Shown in pieces: positions 27,665 to 36,506 of a DNA stretch of 64,000 nucleotides. This stretch comes from JACADW01 sp963747985. GTDB lineage: Bacteria > Acidobacteriota > UBA6911. Numbering within the stretch: the first letter of the stretch is position 1; every line of letters begins with the position of its first letter. Position numbers and translations under genes: made by a program. The notes under the pieces are model-generated. The model was not told the DNA's origin and ran no database searches. It was given only the letters and a program-made list of their open reading frames with translations. The stretch covers positions 186,001 through 250,000 of the forward strand of contig CAVVHG010000012.1 in assembly GCA_963747985.1 (NCBI GenBank). The letters are read 5' to 3'.

Positions 27665-27772
27665 GGACACGGGGAAACGCTGGCCGAGCTTTTGCCGCAC
27701 CGAAGGTGCCAGCGCTGCGCGCTGGTCGAATCACCATTTTCGATCGGCGTTCATCCGCGTTCATCCGTGTCC
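27665..27772. repeat. Inverted element with GGACACGG ends, two hairpins and a short tandem repeat
   Basis: GGACACGG at 27665-27672 is the complement of CCGTGTCC at 27765-27772. Inside are two perfect hairpins in a row, GCACC-GAA-GGTGC (27697-27709) and CCAGCGC-TGC-GCGCTGG (27709-27725), and a direct repeat of GCGTTCATCC (27747-27766). It lies between convergent genes. The first hairpin has the same stem as one at 63456-63468, preceded in both by GCC, so this is a dispersed element. Confidence 0.7.
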
Positions 27773-27829
27773 CAAATCCCCTTCTCCTGGATGCTTCATA
27801 ATTATCCGGGCTAGGCAGCGATGGAGTCG

Positions 27830-30061
27830 TCAGTCCCCATCCTGGAGGAGCCGCTCGATAAGCCGGGAAACATCCTGCTGGGTCCTGAGATTGTACCTGG
27901 CCAGGGACGCGCTCAGGCCGACCTTAATCGTGACGGCGTCCTCTGGAAGCACCTTGAACAGGTCTTCGTCGGTCCGGTCGTCTCCCAGGGCGAGGATGAA
28001 GTCGTAGGTGGCCATGCCGAGCAGTTTTGCCGCTACCGAACCCTTGTCGTAACCGGACCTCTTGACCTCGATGATCTTACTCCCTTCCATGACCTGGAGT
28101 CTGCCGTCATGGGAGACGATTTCCCGCAGTTCGTCCTTGAGTTCCTGTGACCGCAGCAGCGCGATCGCCGGGTCTGCGTTGCGATAGTGCCAGACCAGCG
28201 AGAGGGTCTTTTCGTCTATGAAGGCACCTGTACATCGCTCGGCATACCGCTGGAGTATCGGCAGCACTTTCTGCTTCCAGCTTGGGTCTGCATCGACCTC
28301 ACCACTCCATTCCCCGGGTGGTATGCGAATGAAGGCTCCATGCTCGGCAACCAGGACTACCCGCTGATCCCCAAACCACTTGTCCAGCGAATTCCGTTCC
28401 CGCCCGCTGATTATCACGACCGTGTTCCTGGCATCCGTGCTCAACTGCTTCAGCATGGCTACAACGTCCTCACCCGGCACGGCACCCTCCGGATACCTGG
28501 AGAATGGGACCAGCGTGCCATCGTAATCGAGCATGATCATCCTGCAGGACGATTCGCGGTACTGTCCTGCTATGCGGTCCTCCACCGTCGGGCTGAGGAG
28601 CCGGATCTTACGAGCTCGCTGCTCCTCCCTGGTCCGGCCCATCACGTCGAAGAAATCCCTCGCCCAGGAGAAGACACTGTAGGCTCTCAGCCGGTTCTGC
28701 ATGCGTCCGAGCACGGCCCGGCGCTCGTACTCCGACATCGCCAACGCCTGTGCAATGGCTGCGGCCACCTCCTCTTTGTCCGTCGGATTAATCAAGATGG
28801 CTTCGCTCAGCTCCGCGGCCGCGCCGGCCATTTCGCTCAGGATCAGCACTCCCGGGCCGTCCTCCTGGCAGGCGAGGTACTCCTTGGCTACGAGGTTCAT
28901 CCCGTCCCGCAGAGGCGTGATCAGACCGACATCGCTGAGACTATACCGGGCCACCATCTCCGCGAAGGGAAGTGACCGATACTCGTAAACCAGGGGGCGC
29001 CAGCTCAGGGACCCGTATTTCCCGTTGATCCTTCCTGCGTCCGCCTCTATTTCCTTCTTCATCTCCCGGTAGCGTGCGATCGTGTCCCGGGAAGGAACAA
29101 CCACCATGTCGAAAACTATCTTTTCCCGCCATTGCGGATATTTCTCCAGGAAGTACTCGAATGCCGAGAGGCGGTGTTGCAGTCCCTTGGAGTAATCCAG
29201 GCGGTCCACCGAGAAGATCAGCTTCTTGCCACCGAGGATGCGCCGGAGTTTCTGCCTCTCTCTGTCGACAGGGCCACTGCGAGCCGCCTCATTGAACCGG
29301 CCGTAGTCTATGCCAAGCGGAAAAGTCTCGGCTGTGACAAGCCGGTCGCCCAGCGTAACCGAATTGGCGGTGGTCTCGATCCCCAAGGTCCGGCTGACGG
29401 CCCGGAGGAAATACTGCGTGTAGTCAAAGGTGTGGAAGCCGACCACATCGGCCCCCAAAAGCCCCCGGAGAATCGCCTGCCGCCACGGACGGGGCATCAG
29501 GCGGAGGATCTCGAAGGAGGGAAAAGGGATGTGCAGGAAGAATCCAATCTGTGCGTCGGGGAACTGGCGGCGGATCATGCCAGGCAGCAACATCAAGTGA
29601 TAGTCGTGAACCCAGACCAGGTCAGTCGGTCGGATCGCCGTCGATACCTGTTCGACGAACGCCTCGTGTGCTTTCTTATACGCTTCAAAATAGGACGAGT
29701 CGAAATTGGCCAGCGACGAGAAGTAGTGGAACAGCGGCCAGATCATGTCATTGCAGAAGCCGCCGTAGAATTTCTCATCCAGCTTGTCCTCGATGTGGAC
29801 GGGCACGAGATTAAAGGGGCCAGCCAGGCCTTGCGCCTTTGCCAACTCCTCCCGCGTATCATCGCTCTTGCCTATCCAGACGACCTCGTTGCCCAGCCTT
29901 GTTGCCTTATCCGTTTCACCCTTTTGTGCCAGCGCCAGAACTGCCGATACGAGACCGCCGGAATTCTGCACCAGCCTGTTTCTCAGCACTCGGAAGGGCA
30001 GGCGGTAAGAAACCAGGACCAGACGGTCGTAATGGCGAGAAAAGGTCTTCTCCATCTGCAC
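27830..30061 (-). CDS. Bifunctional trehalose-6-phosphate synthase/phosphatase
   Basis: A 743-residue fusion. Residues 1 to about 470 are a GT20 synthase that joins UDP- or GDP-glucose and glucose-6-phosphate: NSGGLVSAV, WVHDYHLMLLPGM, FFLHIPFPSFEILR, FSVDRLDYSKG and TPLRDGMNLVAKEY are all present. Residues about 500-740 are a HAD trehalose-6-phosphatase with LDYDGTLVPF (nucleophile Asp), IISGRERNSLDKWF, KRSGYDKG and LGDDRTDEDLF. The usual bacterial OtsA and OtsB are separate proteins; this fusion is the bifunctional type. A second Met codon at residue 3 may be the true start. It follows the GH15 gene by 48 bases in one operon, giving trehalose synthesis and probable turnover. Confidence 0.93.
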   Translation of the reverse strand: MQMEKTFSRHYDRLVLVSYRLPFRVLRNRLVQNSGGLVSAVLALAQKGETDKATRLGNEVVWIGKSDDTREELAKAQGLAGPFNLVPVHIEDKLDEKFYGGFCNDMIWPLFHYFSSLANFDSSYFEAYKKAHEAFVEQVSTAIRPTDLVWVHDYHLMLLPGMIRRQFPDAQIGFFLHIPFPSFEILRLMPRPWRQAILRGLLGADVVGFHTFDYTQYFLRAVSRTLGIETTANSVTLGDRLVTAETFPLGIDYGRFNEAARSGPVDRERQKLRRILGGKKLIFSVDRLDYSKGLQHRLSAFEYFLEKYPQWREKIVFDMVVVPSRDTIARYREMKKEIEADAGRINGKYGSLSWRPLVYEYRSLPFAEMVARYSLSDVGLITPLRDGMNLVAKEYLACQEDGPGVLILSEMAGAAAELSEAILINPTDKEEVAAAIAQALAMSEYERRAVLGRMQNRLRAYSVFSWARDFFDVMGRTREEQRARKIRLLSPTVEDRIAGQYRESSCRMIMLDYDGTLVPFSRYPEGAVPGEDVVAMLKQLSTDARNTVVIISGRERNSLDKWFGDQRVVLVAEHGAFIRIPPGEWSGEVDADPSWKQKVLPILQRYAERCTGAFIDEKTLSLVWHYRNADPAIALLRSQELKDELREIVSHDGRLQVMEGSKIIEVKRSGYDKGSVAAKLLGMATYDFILALGDDRTDEDLFKVLPEDAVTIKVGLSASLARYNLRTQQDVSRLIERLLQDGD

Positions 30062-30109
30062 CCGCCTGGGCCAAGGCTGCAGGTCTCCTGCATGCCGATG
30101 CCCCTGATC

Positions 30110-31897
30110 TCAGAGAAAGATCGGCCGATCCAATCTCCTCTCGATTCGATAAACCGCGTTCATCAGACCCACGTGACTGTAGGTCTGCGGGAAATTGCCC
30201 CACTGGCTACCCTGCAGGTCCACGTCCTCACTGAATAGGCCAAGGTGATTAGTGTATTGGAGCAGACTCTCAACGGCTGCCAACGCCTCGTCGACCCGGC
30301 CCACGCACGCCAGGGCCTCGACATACCAGAATGCGGTACCAAGGAACGTGGCGCCCGGCTTGCCGAAATCATCGGCATGAAGATAACGGAAAAACAGCCC
30401 ACGGCCTGCCTTTAACTCCCGCTCCAGGGCCGCAAGATGCTTTCCGGCCCGTGGTGACTTGGGATCCAGGTAGTTCAGCGAGATAAGTTGGAGCGCACTG
30501 GCATCCAGGTGATCCACGCCTATGGCTTGAGTGTATACTTCGCGGCGAGGGTCGTAGCACGCTTCGATTCTCTCCTGGCTTCGGTTTGCCAGCGCCGCGG
30601 CATCGGCCCTGAGGGGTTCATCTGCAAGGGCTTCCGCAATCTTGCAGGCGGCGCGGCTGCCGGCCCAGTGGCACAGGTACGTGTAGCAGTGATGCTGAAG
30701 CCGGTTGCGAAATTCCCAGATGCCCGCGTCCGGCTCGTCAAAGACCTGATCCATTCTGTCCAGGAGCCCGCGGATCAGGCCCAGGGTGCTCCGGCCGTCC
30801 GTGTAGTGCAACCGTCGATCTATATACAGAGGGAGCAGGCTGATCAGGACCTGGCCGTACACATCATGCTGAGTCTGGATAGCGGCGTCATTACCGATGC
30901 GAACGGGCTGATTGTCCTGATAGCCGGCAAGCAACAACTCCTTCTCCCGCGGGACCGGGTCGCCCGTGATCGTGTAAAGCGGTTGAATCGTAAGCCGCTG
31001 GCCGAACATCAGATTTTGGACATAGTCAAAATACTTCTCCAGCTCCTCGAAGTGCCCTATGTTGTTGAATGCAGTCAGGGTGTAGTGCGCATCCCGCAGC
31101 CAGCAATAACGGTAATCCCATGTGCGGCCGGACTGCGGAAATTCGGGGAGGCTCGTTGTGCCGGAAGCGATGATGGCGCCGGTGTCCTCGAACTGGTGGA
31201 GCTTGAGTGCCAGAGCAGACCGTATGATCGACTCCTGGAAGATCGGGGCGATCGACGTTGTCTTAATCCACTGGAGCCAGTATTTGAGGGTCTTATCCAG
31301 GAATTCTTCCGCTGTGGCTGCCAGAGGGGCCTCCAACGGTGGCCCGTAGGAGAAGACAAGGTACACAGGGGCATTCAGCACGAACGCCCTGCTATCCATG
31401 ATGTAGAGCAGCGGGATGTCCGTCGTGAGACGCGCGTGATGGCCAAGATTCAGGTAACGGATGTGGTTGCTCCCGAATGTGACCTCCGGTGCAGTATTGC
31501 CGTAGTCGCCAACGGGCATGCACGTGACCCTGATCCGGGGATGGCCCTGGAGCGGCTCGATCTTGCGCACCAGCATGAGGGGTCTGAAGTACCGGTCATA
31601 CTGGTAGAACCGGGGTGCGAAGTCCGTCACCCGCAGTTGTCCATCCGACGCCCGGAATTCAGTGCACAGGATATTGGTGTTCTCCACGTAGTACTGGGTG
31701 GAGGAGGCATCTGCCACGGGCCTTATCGAGAACTCTCCGCCCCTCCGTATGTCCAGCAGCGATCCGAACACGAAACTGCTGTCGAATCGTGGCATGCAAA
31801 GCCACCTGACCGCAGCGTGATCGTCGACGTAGGCAATGTAAGTGCAATTGCCCACGATGCCCATCCGATACGTATGCCGTGATTGGTCCGCCTTCAT
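30110..31897 (-). CDS. Glycoside hydrolase family 15 protein (glucoamylase- or trehalase-like)
   Basis: A 595-residue cytoplasmic enzyme without a signal peptide. The N-terminal beta-sandwich begins MGIVGNCTYIAYVDDHAAVR and contains LCMPRFDSSFVFG; the (alpha/alpha)6 catalytic barrel contains GRTWDYRYCWLRDAHYTL, the general acid Glu in DAGIWEFR and the general base Glu in FSEDVDLQGSQWGNFPQTYS. Bacterial GH15 proteins beside trehalose genes are often trehalases or act on maltooligosaccharides; that choice cannot be made by eye. The gene is upstream of the trehalose-6-P synthase/phosphatase on the same strand. An alternative start is Met12. Confidence 0.9.
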   Translation of the reverse strand: MKADQSRHTYRMGIVGNCTYIAYVDDHAAVRWLCMPRFDSSFVFGSLLDIRRGGEFSIRPVADASSTQYYVENTNILCTEFRASDGQLRVTDFAPRFYQYDRYFRPLMLVRKIEPLQGHPRIRVTCMPVGDYGNTAPEVTFGSNHIRYLNLGHHARLTTDIPLLYIMDSRAFVLNAPVYLVFSYGPPLEAPLAATAEEFLDKTLKYWLQWIKTTSIAPIFQESIIRSALALKLHQFEDTGAIIASGTTSLPEFPQSGRTWDYRYCWLRDAHYTLTAFNNIGHFEELEKYFDYVQNLMFGQRLTIQPLYTITGDPVPREKELLLAGYQDNQPVRIGNDAAIQTQHDVYGQVLISLLPLYIDRRLHYTDGRSTLGLIRGLLDRMDQVFDEPDAGIWEFRNRLQHHCYTYLCHWAGSRAACKIAEALADEPLRADAAALANRSQERIEACYDPRREVYTQAIGVDHLDASALQLISLNYLDPKSPRAGKHLAALERELKAGRGLFFRYLHADDFGKPGATFLGTAFWYVEALACVGRVDEALAAVESLLQYTNHLGLFSEDVDLQGSQWGNFPQTYSHVGLMNAVYRIERRLDRPIFL

Positions 31898-32433
31898 GCT
31901 CGATCCCGGCTCCGGCGTCGATCAATTCACAGGCGCGCAACCAGCCCGTTCGCGACGATCTTCAGTCCATGTTCACTGGAAGACGGCCCCAAACCCGGGG
32001 CAGCCCCCACTCTGATCCCACACCCCTTACCTTCCATTAATTCTAGCGCCCCGATGCCGGTGACGCAACGGATGGAGACTGTCGACTCTAACTCATAGAT
32101 AACAAGAGAAATAGTTCGATCTAACGTCCCAGCCGGTTTGCCTGGCGCAACGACTTGTGGCTGGTTCTTCGATCCAGGACCGGATGGAGGCGCCCGTGTC
32201 CAAGGCTGCTGGTTCGATCCACCGGTTTCATAGGAACCAGGAGATCTCACGAGCGGGATGTGAAGCGGATGTTCAGGGAGTGGCAGCTGCGCAAGTCCTG
32301 TCGACGGTGTGGTGGCCTGGCCTTACGGCGAAAAACCGGTCCCTCTTTCTGACTGCAGGGCCTTAATCAGAGCTCGAGAATGATTGAAGTCAATGAATAT
32401 GAAGGCATTATCGTCGTCAGTGCCGGTGATGTG
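31898..32433. other. 536-base gap without a confident gene
   Basis: This lies between the GH15 start and the end of the transglutaminase-TPR gene. Short frames exist on both strands, the longest about 107 codons (31927-32250, minus), but none has recognisable family features or a good ribosome site. A GGTTCGATCC near 32213 resembles a tRNA T-loop but no cloverleaf forms. It must hold the GH15-operon promoter. Confidence 0.4.
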
Positions 32434-33489
32434 TCAGGAGGCGTGCTGATGCGCCATCAGCCAGTCCAGCTTCTCGTTGTAGCGACGCTTTGAACTTTCA
32501 TCGGGGGCGTTCTTCAGAGCCTGTTTCAGGCACGGAGCAACCTTGTCCATTTCTCCCAGGCGGATGTAGGCCTTCGCCAATGCCATGTGAAAGTAGTGTT
32601 CCTTAGGCCTGAGCTTGAGTGCAGCCCGGTACTGCATAACGGCGTCCTTGTACTGACCGGCCATATAGGACTTCAGCCCCAGGCTGAAATGATAAAAGGG
32701 GTTCTTCTCCTGAAGCTTCCGGGCCTTCTGCTGGTAGTGTGCCGCATCATGGGTGCGTCCGATGCGATCGTAGAGAGCCGCCAGGTTGCTGATGGCGACG
32801 AGATCTCCGGGCTCCACCTGGAGCGCCTTCTGATGGGATGATTCAGCCTCCTGAAAATTCCCGACGCGGGTGAGGGCCACCCCCATGTTGGTCCAGGCGC
32901 AGGCCATGGTCGGATCGCTCCTCACAGCCTTCTGAAAATATGCGATTGCCAGTTCCGGCCTGCCGGCGGCCAGGCGCTCGACTCCCCTGTTGCTGTAGAA
33001 ATGGGCCAGGGCCCTCTCATCCGAAACGACGCGTCCGCCGAGTTCGATTCTGTTCACCTGCGGAAAGAGATCAACCGAGTAACCCCTGCCCTCGATGAAG
33101 ACGGCCACGTTCACGTGCCCGCTCAAGCTGACCAGATCGCCCACCTGGGTCCAGATCGGTGCGATGTCCACTTCGCGAAATCGGGCATCCAAACCCAACT
33201 GGCGTGCCATTGCGATGAACAGGAAGGTGAAGGATACGCAGTTGCCGCTCTTCTTGCTGAAAGTGTCGGCGGCCGTTCTGGTCTGAGGCTCGTAGGAGAA
33301 TTTGAGCTCATTGTCCCGGAAGACCATCTGGACAAGCGTCTGAAGCCGTTCAAGGCTGTCACAGCCGCGGCCGATCTTCGTCTCCAGAAACTGCCTCATT
33401 TCGTCGCTGATTCGCAGGGGATCTTCGTCAACGGGGACCAGGGTTTCTCCCGTAAGGCTCAGCCAGAATGCCAGAGCGAGGGTGAACAT
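32434..33489 (-). CDS. Exported transglutaminase-like/TPR protein
   Basis: A 351-residue protein with an N-terminal hydrophobic signal (MFTLALAFWLSLTG). Residues about 40-150 are a transglutaminase-like cysteine-protease fold with the triad Cys in KKSGNCVSFTFL, His in LSGHVNVAVF and Asp in YSVDLFP. From about residue 160 onward come at least five tetratricopeptide repeats, for example AIAYFQKAVRSDPTMACAWT and AVMQYRAALKLRPKEHYFHM. The combination suggests a periplasmic peptidase or scaffold working on an envelope protein, but the partner is unknown. It is divergent from the sodium/solute symporter gene. Confidence 0.82.
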   Translation of the reverse strand: MFTLALAFWLSLTGETLVPVDEDPLRISDEMRQFLETKIGRGCDSLERLQTLVQMVFRDNELKFSYEPQTRTAADTFSKKSGNCVSFTFLFIAMARQLGLDARFREVDIAPIWTQVGDLVSLSGHVNVAVFIEGRGYSVDLFPQVNRIELGGRVVSDERALAHFYSNRGVERLAAGRPELAIAYFQKAVRSDPTMACAWTNMGVALTRVGNFQEAESSHQKALQVEPGDLVAISNLAALYDRIGRTHDAAHYQQKARKLQEKNPFYHFSLGLKSYMAGQYKDAVMQYRAALKLRPKEHYFHMALAKAYIRLGEMDKVAPCLKQALKNAPDESSKRRYNEKLDWLMAHQHAS

Positions 33490-33823
33490 GTAGGTACCCT
33501 CCTTAACCGACTGCTGAATCGGTTTGAAGTTATAACACTCCTTGAACTCTTAGACGTCAAGAGTCTTCTGGAAGTTCACAAAATCTGCGAGTCGCTGTGA
33601 CTCACTGTCGATGAAGCTGCGCGCGGTGCTCTGACCCGCCAAGTCTTCACCCCACCCGTGCGGCCGGACCAGCACGAAGCCAACCAGTCCCTATTGCGCA
33701 AGGCTGCAAGGAATTCCGTGACAGACCGGCGGATTCCATGTAGTCTGCGCACTTGGCGCGGGCGAGAGCCGTGGCTCCGCCTGCCCTAGTCCGGACGCGC
33801 GACCCGACATTGGCTGGAGGCTT
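33490..33823. other. Divergent promoter region with a small dyad
   Basis: 334 bases between two outward-reading genes. It contains the dyad ACTCTT-AGACGTC-AAGAGT at 33546-33564, 57-75 bases before the transglutaminase-TPR start, which could be an operator. I see no gene and no clear promoter hexamers. Confidence 0.4.
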
Positions 33824-35626
33824 ATGCATCTGCAACTGCTTGACTGGATAATCGTAGGTCTGACCATAGCTGTCTGCTTCATCCCGGCGCTCTTTTTTGC
33901 AAAAAGGTCCGGCAAGAGCACGGCGGAATTTTTCGCATCGGGCCGATCCGTGCCCTGGTGGCTGGCCGGGCTATCGATGGTTGCGACAACCTTCGCGAGC
34001 GACACGCCGAATCTGGTCACCAATTTTGTCCGCACGCAGGGAGTGGCGGGTAACTGGCAATGGTGGGCGTTCACCCTCACGGGCATCGGTACGGTGTTTT
34101 TCTATGCGCGCCTTTGGCGACGGTCCGAAGTACTCACGGATCTCGAGTTCTACGAGTTGCGCTATTCCGGCAAGGCAGCCAGCCTGGTGCGCGGCTTCCG
34201 ATCGGTCTACCTGGGTCTGTTTTTCAACTGCATCATCATGGCGACGGTGAATCTGGCCGCGTGCAAGATTGCCGCGGTAATGTTCGGTTTCAGCCGCTGG
34301 GAGACTCTCGCCGCCGTGGGCCTTCTCAACGTGGTTTTTGCGGCACATTCGGGCTTGTGGGGCGTGCTGGTCATCGACATGATCCAGTTCTTCATAAAGA
34401 TGTCGGCGGTCATCGCCGCCGCCTACTTCGCCGTCACGCTGCCGCAGGTAGGCGGGCTCAGCGGACTGGTGGAAAAGGTCTCCGCCATGAAAGGGCCCGG
34501 CGGCCTGAATTACCTCAGCATGCTGCCGGATTTCACCAGTAACTACGATCTCGCGCTGGCGGTGTTCATCATGCCCATCGCCGTCCAATGGTGGGCGGTG
34601 TGGTATCCCGGGGCGGAACCAGGGGGCGGCAGCTATATCGCGCAGCGCATGCTGGCTTCGAAGTCGGAGAAGGACGCACTCGGTGGTGTACTCTTCTTCA
34701 ACATCGCGCATTATGTACTGAGACCCTGGCCATGGATTCTCGTCGGCCTGGCCTCGCTCATCGTTTACCCCCAGCTGTCCGACATCCAGAAGGCGTTCCC
34801 CAATCTGGACCCGAACCTGGTCGGCCACGACATCGCCTATCCGGCGATGCTTCGATTCCTTCCGGTCGGCTTCCTTGGCCTGATGGTTGGCGGCCTGATC
34901 GCAGCCAATTCCTCGACCATACTGACTCATCTCAACTGGGGCGCTTCCTACCTCGTACATGACTTCTACCGCCGTTTCTTCCGGCGGGATGCCCCGGAGA
35001 AGCATTACGTGCTCGCGGGTCGGCTTACTACCATCGGCCTCTTTCTCTGTTCTTCGGTGCTCGTGTTCTTCATGGAAACGGCGCAGGACAGCTTCAACAT
35101 CATCCTGCAGGTCGGCGCCGGTACCGGGTTGCTCTACCTTCTGCGCTGGTTCTGGTGGCGCGTCAACGCGTGGTCCGAAGTGGTGGCGATGGTGAGTTCC
35201 TTCGGGATCTCGGTCGCATTTCTGGTGATGCGGAAAGGCGGCATCGTATTCAGCACATACCGGCAACTCGCCATCACGATCGCCTTCACCTCCGTCTGTT
35301 GGATCTTGACCGCCTATCTCGGCCCGGAGACAGACCACAAGACGCTGATCGATTTCTACAGGAAGGTGCGTCCGTTTGGGCCCGGTTGGCACAAGATACA
35401 GGTCGAGGCGGGCGTCACAGCTGCCGAGGCTGCCGCGTGGGCGAGGAACGAGAATATCCCGCTCTCGCTGCTGGGCTGGATGGCCGGTTGCGCGTCCATC
35501 TGGTCGTCGCTGTTCGCCGTCGGCAATTTCCTTTATGGCCGAATGGATTATGCCCTCGGGTTGCTGGGAGTTTTCGTTGTCAGCACGGCGGTCCTGATCT
35601 GGGCCGTCAAGCGGGTCTGGAATTAG
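33824..35626 (+). CDS. Sodium:solute symporter (SSS family)
   Basis: A 600-residue inner-membrane protein with 13-14 predicted helices of the LeuT-fold SSS family. WIIVGLTIAVCFIPALFFAK forms helix 1; SGKSTAEFFASGRSVPWWLA and the Na+-site region near AGLSMVATTFASDTPN follow, and FLGLMVGGLIAANSSTILTH is the family signature-like helix 8-9 region. A hydrophilic loop about 55 residues long lies near residue 510 (FYRKVRPFGPGWHKIQVEAG). Substrates in the family include sugars, amino acids and carboxylates; none can be named. The gene is convergent with the endonuclease V relic. Confidence 0.9.
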   Translation: MHLQLLDWIIVGLTIAVCFIPALFFAKRSGKSTAEFFASGRSVPWWLAGLSMVATTFASDTPNLVTNFVRTQGVAGNWQWWAFTLTGIGTVFFYARLWRRSEVLTDLEFYELRYSGKAASLVRGFRSVYLGLFFNCIIMATVNLAACKIAAVMFGFSRWETLAAVGLLNVVFAAHSGLWGVLVIDMIQFFIKMSAVIAAAYFAVTLPQVGGLSGLVEKVSAMKGPGGLNYLSMLPDFTSNYDLALAVFIMPIAVQWWAVWYPGAEPGGGSYIAQRMLASKSEKDALGGVLFFNIAHYVLRPWPWILVGLASLIVYPQLSDIQKAFPNLDPNLVGHDIAYPAMLRFLPVGFLGLMVGGLIAANSSTILTHLNWGASYLVHDFYRRFFRRDAPEKHYVLAGRLTTIGLFLCSSVLVFFMETAQDSFNIILQVGAGTGLLYLLRWFWWRVNAWSEVVAMVSSFGISVAFLVMRKGGIVFSTYRQLAITIAFTSVCWILTAYLGPETDHKTLIDFYRKVRPFGPGWHKIQVEAGVTAAEAAAWARNENIPLSLLGWMAGCASIWSSLFAVGNFLYGRMDYALGLLGVFVVSTAVLIWAVKRVWN

Positions 35627-35635
35627 CACCTCGCT

Positions 35636-36353
35636 TCATGGGGTATCGCGGCGGGCGAGACGATCGGCAATGCGTATGGTCTCGGGCAGGCGATAGCGTG
35701 AGGCGCAATCCAGTACGAACCTGATTGCGGTGGGAAGACTCACCCGGTGCCCGACCGACACGAAGAGCGGCTTCACGCGTGCCTTTGTGCGCAGAGCGAC
35801 TCCTGCGATCTCGCACGTGGTCCAGGAGCAGTGTCCAGCCTCCGCGTTGCATGGGAGCCTCTGAGCAGGTTCCGATCAACCGGGTTTTGGCCACGCCGAT
35901 CGTGGGAATTCCGCTGATCACTCCCAGGTGGCAGGCCATCCCGAAGCGCCGGGGACGTGCTAACCCTTGCCCGTCGCAGAGGAGGAGGTCCGGAAACGCA
36001 CCCAGCCTGGCCAGTGCGGCGAGCACGGGCGGGATCTCACGGAATGAGAGGAGGCCGGGCAGGTAAGGGAAAGGCACAGGGAGGCCGGCCGACACGTGCT
36101 ATTTGGGCTGCAGATCCGGGAAGCTCAAGACCGCGACCGAGGCCAGCGCCCGGCTGCCGTCCCGGTCGAAATGCACATTCACACCACCGACAAGCCGGAT
36201 CGGCGGCAGTTGATCTTCGGGGATGACCGGGTGCCCCAGCCGTTCCTGGATTTCGATCGCTTCCGCCGGTGTGACGTTCCACCGGCGATGCAGGAGTCCG
36301 GAGTCACACATCTGCAGCCGATGCGTGATCCGAGTGCTGTGCCTGTGCGTCAT
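35636..36353 (-). pseudogene. nfi: Endonuclease V (nfi) pseudogene with three lesions
   Basis: Endonuclease V cuts next to deaminated bases such as inosine. The order of conserved blocks is intact. The N-terminal part (36102-36353) reads WNVTPAEAIEIQERLGHP and VGGVNVHFDRDG. In frame comes a TAG at 36099-36101, then GLPVPFPYLPGLLSFRE and LLLCDGQGLARPRRFG. Near 35812 the frame shifts, and the end continues as EIAGVALRTKARVKPLFVSV, GHRVSLPTA and YRLPETIRIADRLA to TGA at 35636. The first catalytic Asp (Asp35 in E. coli, GADVGF) is Asn here, while the Glu of LSFRE, the Asp of CDGQG and the GHR histidine remain. Substitution, stop and frameshift together argue for true decay rather than one sequencing error. 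Confidence 0.88.
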
Positions 36354-36459
36354 GGCTGCTGCCGGAATCGCCGCCTTGCCCGCGGGTCAACTCGGGGAAC
36401 CGGGCGGATCGAGTAAGGTTTGGATGCGCATTTCCCGGAATGCTTGGTCTGAGAAACGA

Positions 36460-36479
36460 ATTGTGATATACATCACAAT
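36460..36479. promoter_or_regulatory. Perfect CRP-type palindrome upstream of the glycan locus
   Basis: ATTGTGATATACATCACAAT has two perfectly complementary seven-base arms around a six-base spacer. It contains the E. coli CRP core TGTGA-N6-TCACA exactly. It ends 27 bases before the ATG of the first gene of the locus, so a bound regulator would sit at or over the promoter or leader. A CRP/FNR-family protein is the expected binder; none is encoded in the window. Confidence 0.75.
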
Positions 36480-36506
36480 ACCCCTCTGCCTGTTCAAAGC
36501 CGCTCT

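Noticed and set aside
32200..32240. Possible tRNA, because of GGTTCGATCC
   Set aside because: The five bases on each side of the loop do not pair and no D-arm or anticodon arm can be drawn.
33971..35629. A 552-codon minus-strand frame opposite the sodium/solute symporter
   Set aside because: It is an antisense shadow of a clear membrane protein; the translation is charged, repetitive and lacks any family motif.
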